Source: Thioalkalivibrio sp. (GTDB lineage: Bacteria; Pseudomonadota; Gammaproteobacteria; Ectothiorhodospirales; Ectothiorhodospiraceae). Taken from it: DNA of 6,999 nt. The notes under the pieces were generated by a model that saw nothing but the letters and a program-made list of their open reading frames with translations, made no database searches and was not told the origin of the DNA. Location of the stretch: positions 1 through 6,999 of the forward strand of contig PULL01000320.1 in NCBI GenBank assembly GCA_003550945.1, read 5' to 3'. Both the position numbers and the translations under genes were made by a program. Every line of letters starts with the position of its first letter. Position 1 is the first letter of the stretch. Of this stretch, positions 1-5,071 are shown in pieces.

Positions 1-453
1 GAGTTCATCGGGGTCGCGGAGCCCGCGCATGCGTTGCCCGGGCATCACTCGATCCTGATGGCCAACCTGGTCGCACAGGCGGAGGCGCTTGCCCACGGCA
101 AGACCGCCGCCGAGGCCGCGCAAGAGATGTCCGCCGAAGGCCTTGCAGAGTCGGAAATCGCCCGGCTCGCGCCGCACCGCAGCTTCCCCGGCAACCGTCC
201 GAGCACGCTGATTCTGTTGGAGCGGCTGGACCCCGAGAGCCTTGGGGCGCTGATTGCCCTCTACGAGCACAAGATCTATCTGCTCGCGAGCTTTTGGGAA
301 ATCAATGCCTTCGACCAGTGGGGCGTGGAACTCGGCAAGCAGCTGGCCGGCCGCGTGCTCGAGGACCTGCGATCGGAGACCGGCGTTCACCCGCACGATT
401 CCGCCACGCAGGCCGCGATCGACTGGCTGCGGGCCCGGCTGCCGTCGGTCTGA
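1..453 (+). CDS. pgi: Glucose-6-phosphate isomerase, C-terminal 150 residues (5' end outside window)
   Basis: This is the 3' part of a cytoplasmic glycolysis/gluconeogenesis enzyme that interconverts glucose 6-phosphate and fructose 6-phosphate. The reading frame is open from base 1, so the gene is cut by the window edge. The family is about 550 residues long, so roughly the last quarter is seen. Counting from the first visible codon, recognisable family blocks are HHSILMAN (15-22), the GNRPSTLILL stretch (64-73), LGALIALYEHK (81-91) and FDQWGVELGK (104-113). In the family the last Lys of that block (here K113) is the catalytic lysine. The conserved HDS (131-133) follows. The sequence aligns by eye with the E. 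coli Pgi C-terminus without gaps of note. The catalytic His/Glu regions lie upstream and cannot be checked. The stop codon is only 3 bases from the next start, suggesting a two-gene operon with translational coupling. Confidence 0.97.
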   Translation, partial: EFIGVAEPAHALPGHHSILMANLVAQAEALAHGKTAAEAAQEMSAEGLAESEIARLAPHRSFPGNRPSTLILLERLDPESLGALIALYEHKIYLLASFWEINAFDQWGVELGKQLAGRVLEDLRSETGVHPHDSATQAAIDWLRARLPSV

Positions 454-456
454 GCC

Positions 457-1089
457 ATGCACGGCAAGCCTTTCGCCGAGTCCGCTGAGCAGAACAAGGG
501 TCCGATCCTCGGCGTGCTGCGCGCGTGGTTCACCGAACCGGGCAGCGTGCTCGAGGTGGGCAGCGGCACGGGTCAGCACGCGGTGCACTTTGCAGCCGGG
601 ATGCCCCACCTCCAGTGGCAGCCCACGGAAGTGCAAGGCCGGGTCGAGGGGGTCGAGGCGTGGCGGCTGGAGGCGGGTCTGGCCAACTTGCGCCCGGCCC
701 GGGTGCTGGATGCCGCGGGTCTCTGGCCCGCCGAGCGCTACGACTACGCCTTCACCGCCAATACCGCGCACATCATGCACTGGCCCGCGGTGCTGGCAAC
801 CCTGGCCGGTGTGGCGGGGGTGCTGCGTGACGGCGGGCTTTTCGCGATGTACGGGCCGTTTGCGCGGGCCGGCCGCCACACGGCGCGCTCCAACCTGGAT
901 TTCGACCGTTCCCTGCGCCGCATGGACCCCGGGATGGGTGTCCGGGACATGGATGATCTGGAACGGGAGGCACTGCCTTGCGGGCTGCGCCTGCTGGAGG
1001 TGGTCGCGATGCCTGCCGACAACTTCACGCTGATCTGGAGCCGGCAGCACCCCGATGAAACCCGGCGCGCTCAGCGCCCCCAGTCGTAA
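457..1089 (+). CDS. DUF938 family class I SAM-dependent methyltransferase
   Basis: This is a 210-residue cytoplasmic protein of the DUF938 family (the bacterial relatives of human METTL26). The fold predicts an S-adenosylmethionine-dependent methyltransferase, but the substrate is unknown. Family features in order: N-terminal KPFAESAEQNKGPIL (4-18), the SAM-binding glycine motif VLEVGSGTGQHAVHFA (31-46), NTAHIMHW (102-109), MYGPF (131-135), SNLDFDRSLRRMDPGMGVRD (145-164) and MPADNFTLIW (185-194). These are the family's signature blocks and the length is normal. The ATG lies 3 bases after the pgi stop. No strong Shine-Dalgarno precedes it, so translation is probably coupled to pgi. The last 19 bases overlap tail-to-tail with the minus-strand gene ending at 1071, and the last ~13 residues (ETRRAQRPQS end) are polar and probably not conserved. 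Family assignment is sure; biological role is not. Confidence 0.93.
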   Translation: MHGKPFAESAEQNKGPILGVLRAWFTEPGSVLEVGSGTGQHAVHFAAGMPHLQWQPTEVQGRVEGVEAWRLEAGLANLRPARVLDAAGLWPAERYDYAFTANTAHIMHWPAVLATLAGVAGVLRDGGLFAMYGPFARAGRHTARSNLDFDRSLRRMDPGMGVRDMDDLEREALPCGLRLLEVVAMPADNFTLIWSRQHPDETRRAQRPQS

Positions 1090-1871
1090 CCCCCGCGGGG
1101 AGAATCCCGGTACGACGGAAACCGGTCTCGCGGCGTCTCGGGGCGGGTTCGGTCCCAGCTGTCGTGCTGGTATGCCGGGTAGCTCGGGTAACTGTCAGCC
1201 GGCGCCGGCGATCTTGGCCACTGGGGTTCCAGGCCAGGACTCGGTCTGGCACGGCGCGGGTCCTCGGCCGGAGAATCGCCCCAGCCCGAATACCGGTGCT
1301 CCGAGGGCATGCCGGGATACTCCCCCCAGTCGCTTGATCCACCGACTGGCGGCATGGACGGGAATTCGCCCCAGGCTCCGGCCGCGTCGGCCGGCGGCAT
1401 GGGCCAGTCCTGTCCGAGCACGGGGGGGGCAACCGGCGGTGGCGCGCCCCACATCTGCTGCGAAGTGCCGGAGCCGGTTCCGCGTGGTTCAGTCGAGCCC
1501 TGCCTTTGGCCGAACGGGACCCGGCTGCCCAGGCCCTCGGGCGCGTATTCCGGAAATTCCGGGCTTGGCCGCGAGGACCGGCTGCCTCCCGCAGGGGGGA
1601 AATCCCGCGAAAGCTCTGGCGCGGCGCGGTCAAACCGGCCCTGTGCGGCGTCGTCGAACTCCTCGAGATATCCCGTGGGCGGAAACTCCGGCGCGCTCTT
1701 GAACGTGCTGCCGGTTCGGCCGCGGTCCTGCACCTGCAGCAGGTGATGTTCGCCGGTCGCGGCGGGATGCGTCGCGTGGATGTCCCAAGCCGCGATGCCC
1801 GAACCTCCCAGCCCCAGCGAAAGCACGGCGGCGGTTACGGATATGGCGATACGGGTCTTTCTTTCAGTCAC
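1071..1871 (-). CDS. Unrecognised exported Pro/Gly/Trp-rich low-complexity protein
   Basis: I do not recognise a family. From the GTG at 1871 the product is 266 residues. A basic start (ERKTR, 3-7) is followed by a hydrophobic run (IAISVTAAVLSLG, 8-20, continuing to about A28), which looks like a Sec signal peptide or an uncleaved anchor. Everything after about residue 50 is low-complexity and probably disordered. It has about 39 prolines in the last ~214 residues, many Gly, Ser, Arg, Asp and aromatic residues, and no cysteine anywhere. Trp residues at 141, 156, 167, 182, 197, 218, 239 and 264 include several exactly 15 apart, in a WG-[ED]-x-P-x-[MA]-P pattern. An in-frame GTG at 1925 would add 18 residues. 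I prefer 1871 because GGAAG (1883-1879) sits 7 bases upstream and the likely promoter lies between the two starts. Third-position G+C is lower than in neighbours but still biased as in coding sequence. It could be a surface, matrix or envelope scaffold protein; that is a guess. Confidence 0.72.
   Translation of the reverse strand: MTERKTRIAISVTAAVLSLGLGGSGIAAWDIHATHPAATGEHHLLQVQDRGRTGSTFKSAPEFPPTGYLEEFDDAAQGRFDRAAPELSRDFPPAGGSRSSRPSPEFPEYAPEGLGSRVPFGQRQGSTEPRGTGSGTSQQMWGAPPPVAPPVLGQDWPMPPADAAGAWGEFPSMPPVGGSSDWGEYPGMPSEHRYSGWGDSPAEDPRRARPSPGLEPQWPRSPAPADSYPSYPAYQHDSWDRTRPETPRDRFPSYRDSPRGGYDWGR
1248..1451 (-). repeat. Imperfect Trp-centred 45-bp (15-residue) coding repeat
   Basis: Within the minus-strand low-complexity gene, codons for Trp start at 1451, 1406, 1373, 1328 and 1283. 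Three of the four intervals are exactly 45 bp and one is 33 bp. The clearest units are WGEFPSMPPVGGSSD, WGEYPGMPSEHRYSG and WGDSPAEDPRRARPS. The DNA of these units is similar but diverged (TGGGG followed by GA-rich then CCC/CAT-containing codons). This looks like an old internal duplication, with the aromatic/proline spacing kept at protein level. Confidence 0.6.
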
Positions 1872-1878
1872 GGATTCA

Positions 1879-1883
1879 CTTCC
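1879..1883 (-). promoter_or_regulatory. Ribosome binding site deciding the GTG start at 1871
   Basis: On the minus strand GGAAG is followed by 7 bases and then GTG (1871-1869). The alternative in-frame GTG at 1925 has no comparable purine-rich site upstream. Starting at 1871 also places the basic ERKTR residues directly before the hydrophobic core, as in ordinary signal peptides. Confidence 0.55.
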
Positions 1884-1944
1884 ATTACCTGCTTTTCCGG
1901 ACCTTTTAGCATAGGCGTTTGCCACTGATTTTTCAGCAGGTAAT
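1884..1944. repeat. 10-bp perfect inverted repeat bracketing the minus-strand promoter
   Basis: ATTACCTGCT at 1884-1893 is the exact reverse complement of AGCAGGTAAT at 1935-1944. The arm centres are 51 bp apart, close to five helical turns. One arm touches the putative -35 (1931-1936); the other lies just downstream of the expected transcription start of the minus-strand gene. This geometry would suit a paired operator, but it may be chance: a 10-bp inverted match within such a span is not vanishingly rare over 7 kb. Confidence 0.4.
1908..1936 (-). promoter_or_regulatory. Putative sigma70-type promoter for the Trp-repeat protein gene
   Basis: Reading the minus strand, CTGAAA (1936-1931, 4 of 6 matches to TTGACA) is separated by 17 bases from TATGCT (1913-1908, 4 of 6 to TATAAT). 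Initiation would fall near 1900, giving a leader of about 30 nt before the GTG at 1871. The match is moderate, and the position is consistent with the divergent gene arrangement. It would place the alternative start at 1925 upstream of the transcript. Confidence 0.4.
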
Positions 1945-1988
1945 CGGGTTCGTTACTGGGGCAGGCTCGGGTCGTCCCCCCGGGCTGC

Positions 1989-1996
1989 GCTATACT
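1989..1996 (+). promoter_or_regulatory. SigmaS-like extended -10 (GCTATACT) upstream of the BCCT transporter
   Basis: GCTATACT matches the sigmaS-preferred extended -10 core ([GT]CTA[CT]ACT) at all eight positions, including the C just upstream of the hexamer. TATACT is also a good sigma70 -10 (5 of 6). I see no good -35 at 17 bases spacing (CGGGTC at 1968-1973); sigmaS promoters often tolerate a weak -35. Initiation would fall around 2003, giving a leader of about 138 nt. Control by sigmaS would fit an osmolyte transporter, but this is prediction only. Confidence 0.4.
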
Positions 1997-2038
1997 GATG
2001 GGCCCGTTCACGTGATGGTGCCGCCCCGTGCGGCCGTT

Positions 2039-2117
2039 CATCCGGGCCACCACACCCTGCACCGATCGAGCAACCTGAGGGGTGCCGCGGTCTTCCGTGA
2101 CCCGGAGGGCCCGGATG
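2039..2117 (+). promoter_or_regulatory. Potential structured 5' leader of the BCCT transporter mRNA
   Basis: CATCCGGGCC (2039-2048) pairs perfectly with GGCCCGGATG (2108-2117). Inside this 10-bp stem, two smaller hairpins can form: 2053-2058 with 2079-2084 (six pairs, one G-U) and 2086-2090 with 2095-2099 (five pairs, one G-U, UCUU loop). Together they would make a three-way junction ending 23 nt before the ATG. No known riboswitch is recognised. High G+C makes chance pairing likely, so treat this as a candidate structure. Confidence 0.3.
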
Positions 2118-2130
2118 CAGAGCCAACCGC

Positions 2131-2134
2131 GAGG
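2131..2134 (+). promoter_or_regulatory. Ribosome binding site deciding the BCCT start at 2141
   Basis: GAGG followed by six bases and ATG fits an ordinary Shine-Dalgarno. The frame stays open upstream to an ATG at 1919, but that extension (74 residues) is unlike any BCCT N-terminus and lies across the predicted promoter and leader. Starting at 2141 gives the usual short polar N-terminal tail before the first membrane helix. Confidence 0.65.
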
Positions 2135-2140
2135 TCAGAG

Positions 2141-4129
2141 ATGGCAGAGCAGGACGAGCGCAACGACAGCACGCCCCGAATACAGATCAGCCCGCCGGTT
2201 TTCCTGATATCCGCGATCCTGACCCTCGCGTTCGTGCTGTTCGCGGCCACGTTCACCGAAACCGCCGGCACGCTTTTCAGCGTGACCCAGGGCTGGATCA
2301 GCGAGTCGGCCGGTTGGTTCTATGTGCTCGCGGTGGCCGGTTTCATTGTCTTCGTGGTGGCCGTGGCTTTGTCCGGCTTCGGGCGCATCAAGCTTGGTCC
2401 GGACCACTCGGAGCCGGACTACAGCTACACCTCGTGGTTCGCGATGCTGTTCTCGGCGGGCATGGGCATCGGCCTGATGTTCTTCGGCGTGGCGGAACCG
2501 GTGATGCACTTCGTGGCGCCTCCGGTTGGGGATCCGGAGACGGTCGAGGCCGCGAAGCAGGCGATGCGCATCACCTTCTTCCACTGGGGTGTGCATGCCT
2601 GGGCGATCTACGCGGTGGTCGCGCTCTCGCTGGCCTACTTCGCCTTCCGGCATGAACTGCCACTGACCATCCGGTCTTCACTGTACCCGCTGATCGGTGA
2701 CCGGATCTATGGTCCGATCGGGCATGCGGTGGACACCTTCGCCGTACTGGGCACCATCTTCGGAGTCGCGACCTCGCTGGGATTCGGGGTCATCCAGATC
2801 AATTCCGGCCTCGAATACCTGTTCGGGTTGCCGAACAACGTGACGGTTCAGGTGATCCTGATCGCCGCGATCACCGCGGTCGCGACCGTATCCGTGGCGC
2901 TGGGGCTCGATGCCGGGATTCGCCGGCTGTCGGTACTGAACATGATTCTCGCGGGCTCCCTGCTGGCGTTCGTATTGGTCGCCGGTCCTACGGTGTTCCT
3001 GCTGCAGACGCTGGTGCAGAACACCGGGGACTACGTCTCCAACCTGTTCTCCATGACCTTCAACCTCTACGCCTACGAGCCGACGGACTGGATCGGGGGC
3101 TGGACGCTGTTCTACTGGGGCTGGTGGATCGCCTGGGCACCGTTCGTCGGCATGTTCATCGCGCGGGTGTCGCGGGGGCGTACGATCCGCGAGTTCGTGG
3201 TCGGCGTACTGCTGGTGCCGCTCGGCTTCACGCTGATGTGGATGACCTTCTTTGGCAACACCGCGCTGCACATGATCATGGTGCAGGGGTTCACGGAGCT
3301 TGCCGATGCGGTCGCGGTGGACACCTCGGTCGCGCTGTTCCAGTTCTTCGAGCATCTGCCGCTGTCGACCATTACCGCGCTGATCGCGACGCTGCTGGTG
3401 GTGACCTTCTTCGTGACCTCCTCGGACTCCGGCTCGCTGGTCGTGGACATCCTGACCTCGGGCGGCCGGGACGACTCACCGACCTGGCAGCGGGTCTTCT
3501 GGGCGATCGTCGAGGGAATCGTCGCCGCCGCATTGCTGGTTGCCGGAGGCCTGGCTGCGCTGCAGACAGCCACCATCGCCAGCGCGCTGCCGTTTACCAT
3601 CGTGATGATCCTGATGGCCTGGGGGCTGCTCAGCGCGCTGCGCATCGAGGCGAAGAAGCGCGTCAGCCTGCGCGAGGTGCGTACGGCTCCGACCGGTCCG
3701 CGTGGTGCGCGGAACTGGAAGAACCGGCTGCACGCGATGATGCACCAACCCAAGCGGCGCGAAGTCGTCCGGTACATCCAGGAAATCGTGAAGCCGGCGT
3801 TGTCGGAGGTGGCCGAAGAATTCCGCAAGCAGAACCTCACGGTGGAGGTGGGGCAGGGCGAGGATGATCGCGTCTGGGTCGAGGTGCTGCACGGCGACGA
3901 GATCGATTTCTTCTACTCCGTGCACCCCCGCGCCTACGAGCCGCCGACCTTCGTGATGCGCGATACGCGTGACAAGCGCCTGGAGCAACTGAAGTACTTC
4001 CGGGCCGAGGTGCACCTGAAGGAAGGCGGTCAGGACTACGACGTGATGGGCTGGAGCCGTGACGACGTGATCCACGACGTGCTCGAACAGTACGAGCGGC
4101 ACATGCACTTCCTCACCGCGGTGCGCTGA
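2141..4129 (+). CDS. BCCT family betaine/choline/carnitine-type transporter (BetT-like, long form)
   Basis: This is a 662-residue inner-membrane secondary transporter for compatible solutes, with the 12-helix BCCT core at about 17-500. Diagnostic segments: AGMGIGLMFFGVAEPV (106-121) in the unwound helix 3, HWGVHAWAIY (148-157), IRSSLYPLIGDRIYGPIGH (177-195), WTLFYWGWWIAWAPFVGMF (321-339), SRGRTIREF (344-352) and FFVTSSDSG (423-431). By analogy with C. glutamicum BetP, W149, W154, Y157 and W328/W329/W332 would form the aromatic substrate box. M108, T426 and S427 would lie at the Na+ site. G111 matches BetP Gly153, where H+-coupled E. coli BetT has Asp; this favours Na+/betaine symport over H+/choline. 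The hydrophilic C-terminal ~160 residues (502-662) resemble the BetT cytoplasmic tail, ending in DVLEQYERHMHFL, and length matches E. coli BetT (~677). The tail is associated with osmotic regulation in relatives. Substrate is inferred, so no symbol is given. It is divergent from the Trp-repeat gene and convergent with the esterase gene. Confidence 0.95.
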   Translation: MAEQDERNDSTPRIQISPPVFLISAILTLAFVLFAATFTETAGTLFSVTQGWISESAGWFYVLAVAGFIVFVVAVALSGFGRIKLGPDHSEPDYSYTSWFAMLFSAGMGIGLMFFGVAEPVMHFVAPPVGDPETVEAAKQAMRITFFHWGVHAWAIYAVVALSLAYFAFRHELPLTIRSSLYPLIGDRIYGPIGHAVDTFAVLGTIFGVATSLGFGVIQINSGLEYLFGLPNNVTVQVILIAAITAVATVSVALGLDAGIRRLSVLNMILAGSLLAFVLVAGPTVFLLQTLVQNTGDYVSNLFSMTFNLYAYEPTDWIGGWTLFYWGWWIAWAPFVGMFIARVSRGRTIREFVVGVLLVPLGFTLMWMTFFGNTALHMIMVQGFTELADAVAVDTSVALFQFFEHLPLSTITALIATLLVVTFFVTSSDSGSLVVDILTSGGRDDSPTWQRVFWAIVEGIVAAALLVAGGLAALQTATIASALPFTIVMILMAWGLLSALRIEAKKRVSLREVRTAPTGPRGARNWKNRLHAMMHQPKRREVVRYIQEIVKPALSEVAEEFRKQNLTVEVGQGEDDRVWVEVLHGDEIDFFYSVHPRAYEPPTFVMRDTRDKRLEQLKYFRAEVHLKEGGQDYDVMGWSRDDVIHDVLEQYERHMHFLTAVR

Positions 4130-4160
4130 ACGCGGTTCCGGGGCGCCGCGCATTTGGCGG

Positions 4161-4820
4161 TTACAACGCGCCCGTCTCGATCAGCAGCTCGTGAATGCGC
4201 TCGGCGAGGTGGCGGTAGCCGGTTCCGTTCGGGTGAATGGGGTCGGCCTTCAACGCGTCACGCGAGAGGACATGTGCGATCGCACCGTTCTCCACCGGGA
4301 CCCGGAGCCGCTGGCCGATCTCGGCGTACAACGGGTCGCTGCGCAGCCGCAGCAGCGCCGGTGTGGGCACCGCGACCAGCAGGACCTCGGCACCGCGTTC
4401 CCGCGCGAGGCCGATCATCGCTTCGAGGTTTTCGCGGGTCTCGTTCGGGTCCACCCGCCGCAGCAGGTCGTTGCCACCGTGGGTGAGGATCAGCAGATCG
4501 GGGCGGTGTTCATCGAGCAGGGCCGGGAGACGGGCAACGCCGCCCCGGGACAGCTCCCCGGGATTCCCGGCGTTGACCACCCGGCGCCCGGTCAGGATTT
4601 CCAGCTGCGCCGGATACGACGCCTGCGGTGCGGCACCGGTGCCGGCGGTCAGGCTGTCGCCGAACGCGAGAATCACCGCGTCCGTCGCCAGGGGCGAGAG
4701 CTGGTTCGGCTGCGGAGCGCAGGCTGTCGCCAGCAGCAACAGGGACAGCATTCCGATGATCGTCGCGGGGTTCCACCGGCCATGGCGTCGCGGACGAGGG
4801 ATTGCCGGTTGTTCGCTCAT
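4161..4820 (-). CDS. SGNH/GDSL hydrolase lipoprotein (TesA-like arylesterase/lysophospholipase)
   Basis: This is a 219-residue esterase of the SGNH family, probably hydrolysing short acyl esters, thioesters or lysophospholipids; the exact substrate cannot be read. All four blocks are present: I, AFGDSLTAG (52-60, nucleophile S56); II, NAGNPGELS (83-91, oxyanion Gly88); III, HGGNDLL (114-120, N117); V, DPIHPNGTGY (193-202, D193 and H196). The N-terminus has a basic stretch (RPRRHGRW, 9-16), a hydrophobic core (IIGMLSLLLL, 21-30) and a lipobox ATAC with C34. This predicts a lipoprotein; Ala at +2 suggests outer-membrane sorting. Most TesA-type enzymes are soluble periplasmic proteins, so lipidation is a notable variant. 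The start at 4820 is chosen because GGAG (4829-4826) lies 5 bases upstream; TTG/ATG codons at 4865 and 4859 would add 13-15 residues with no reason. It is convergent with the BCCT gene (31-base gap) and divergent from DUF3617. Confidence 0.93.
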   Translation of the reverse strand: MSEQPAIPRPRRHGRWNPATIIGMLSLLLLATACAPQPNQLSPLATDAVILAFGDSLTAGTGAAPQASYPAQLEILTGRRVVNAGNPGELSRGGVARLPALLDEHRPDLLILTHGGNDLLRRVDPNETRENLEAMIGLARERGAEVLLVAVPTPALLRLRSDPLYAEIGQRLRVPVENGAIAHVLSRDALKADPIHPNGTGYRHLAERIHELLIETGAL

Positions 4821-4825
4821 TTCCG

Positions 4826-4829
4826 CTCC
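4826..4829 (-). promoter_or_regulatory. Ribosome binding site deciding the esterase start at 4820
   Basis: On the minus strand GGAG is followed by CGGAA and ATG. It supports the 219-residue product over the forms starting at 4865 or 4859, and keeps the basic n-region a normal length for a lipoprotein signal. Confidence 0.6.
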
Positions 4830-4892
4830 ACAGGTTTGTTCCAACGGGCATTTTGGCATCGGCAAGCGCGAGGGGTTCAGGCCTTTACAGGA

Positions 4893-4915
4893 ATGCCTGC
4901 AGGCTGGCCAGGCAT
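4893..4915. repeat. Cluster of overlapping palindromes in a divergent intergenic region
   Basis: ATGCCTG (4893-4899) and CAGGCAT (4909-4915) form a perfect 7-bp inverted repeat with a 9-base loop. The same stretch contains a 10-bp perfect palindrome GCCTGCAGGC (4895-4904) and CTGGCCAG (4904-4911). It lies in the 251-base gap between the divergent esterase and DUF3617 genes. It could be an operator, a hairpin in the esterase leader or a small intergenic repeat. The rest of the gap (4821-5071) shows no gene and no promoter I would defend. Confidence 0.4.
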
Positions 4916-5071
4916 CGCCGGAGGCTTCCGCGCTGGCCCGTGGAATTGACCCCCGAGCGCTGGCGTGGCAGCGTGGCGGCCCCCAGTCCGGGTTCAGTCG
5001 CCGCGCCGGGAGGCCCGCCGGTTACCCGGTGCTCCAGCGTGCCATGCATCAAAACGCAAAGGAATCGACGC

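Noticed and set aside
1055..1746. Plus-strand open frames (1055-1702, 1309-1746) opposite the Trp-repeat gene
   Set aside because: They lack a signal peptide, ribosome site or any recognisable pattern. The minus strand has signal peptide, ribosome site, promoter and ordered repeats.
1071..1871. Identification of the Trp-repeat protein as a sulfur globule protein
   Set aside because: Known sulfur globule proteins are Gly/Tyr-rich, but this one is Pro/Trp-rich with a different repeat. The idea rests mainly on the guessed taxon, so no name was assigned.
1872..1925. 18-residue N-terminal extension of the Trp-repeat protein from GTG at 1925
   Set aside because: No Shine-Dalgarno is visible, it lies upstream of the likely transcription start, and it would put a long polar tail before the signal peptide.
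2008..2013. CACGTG palindrome as an operator
   Set aside because: Six bases only, without a second copy or longer symmetry.
1919..2140. In-frame 74-residue N-terminal extension of the BCCT transporter from an ATG at 1919
   Set aside because: It does not look like a BCCT N-terminus, has no good ribosome site, and runs across the predicted promoter and leader. GAGG before the ATG at 2141 is much better.
2678..3355. Minus-strand open frame of 225 codons inside the BCCT gene
   Set aside because: His/Arg/Gln-rich antisense shadow of a strongly supported membrane protein gene.
4131..4150. CGCGG/CCGCG hairpin in the 31-base gap between the BCCT and esterase genes as a bidirectional terminator
   Set aside because: Only five pairs, a ten-base loop and no T-run on either side; expected by chance at this G+C.
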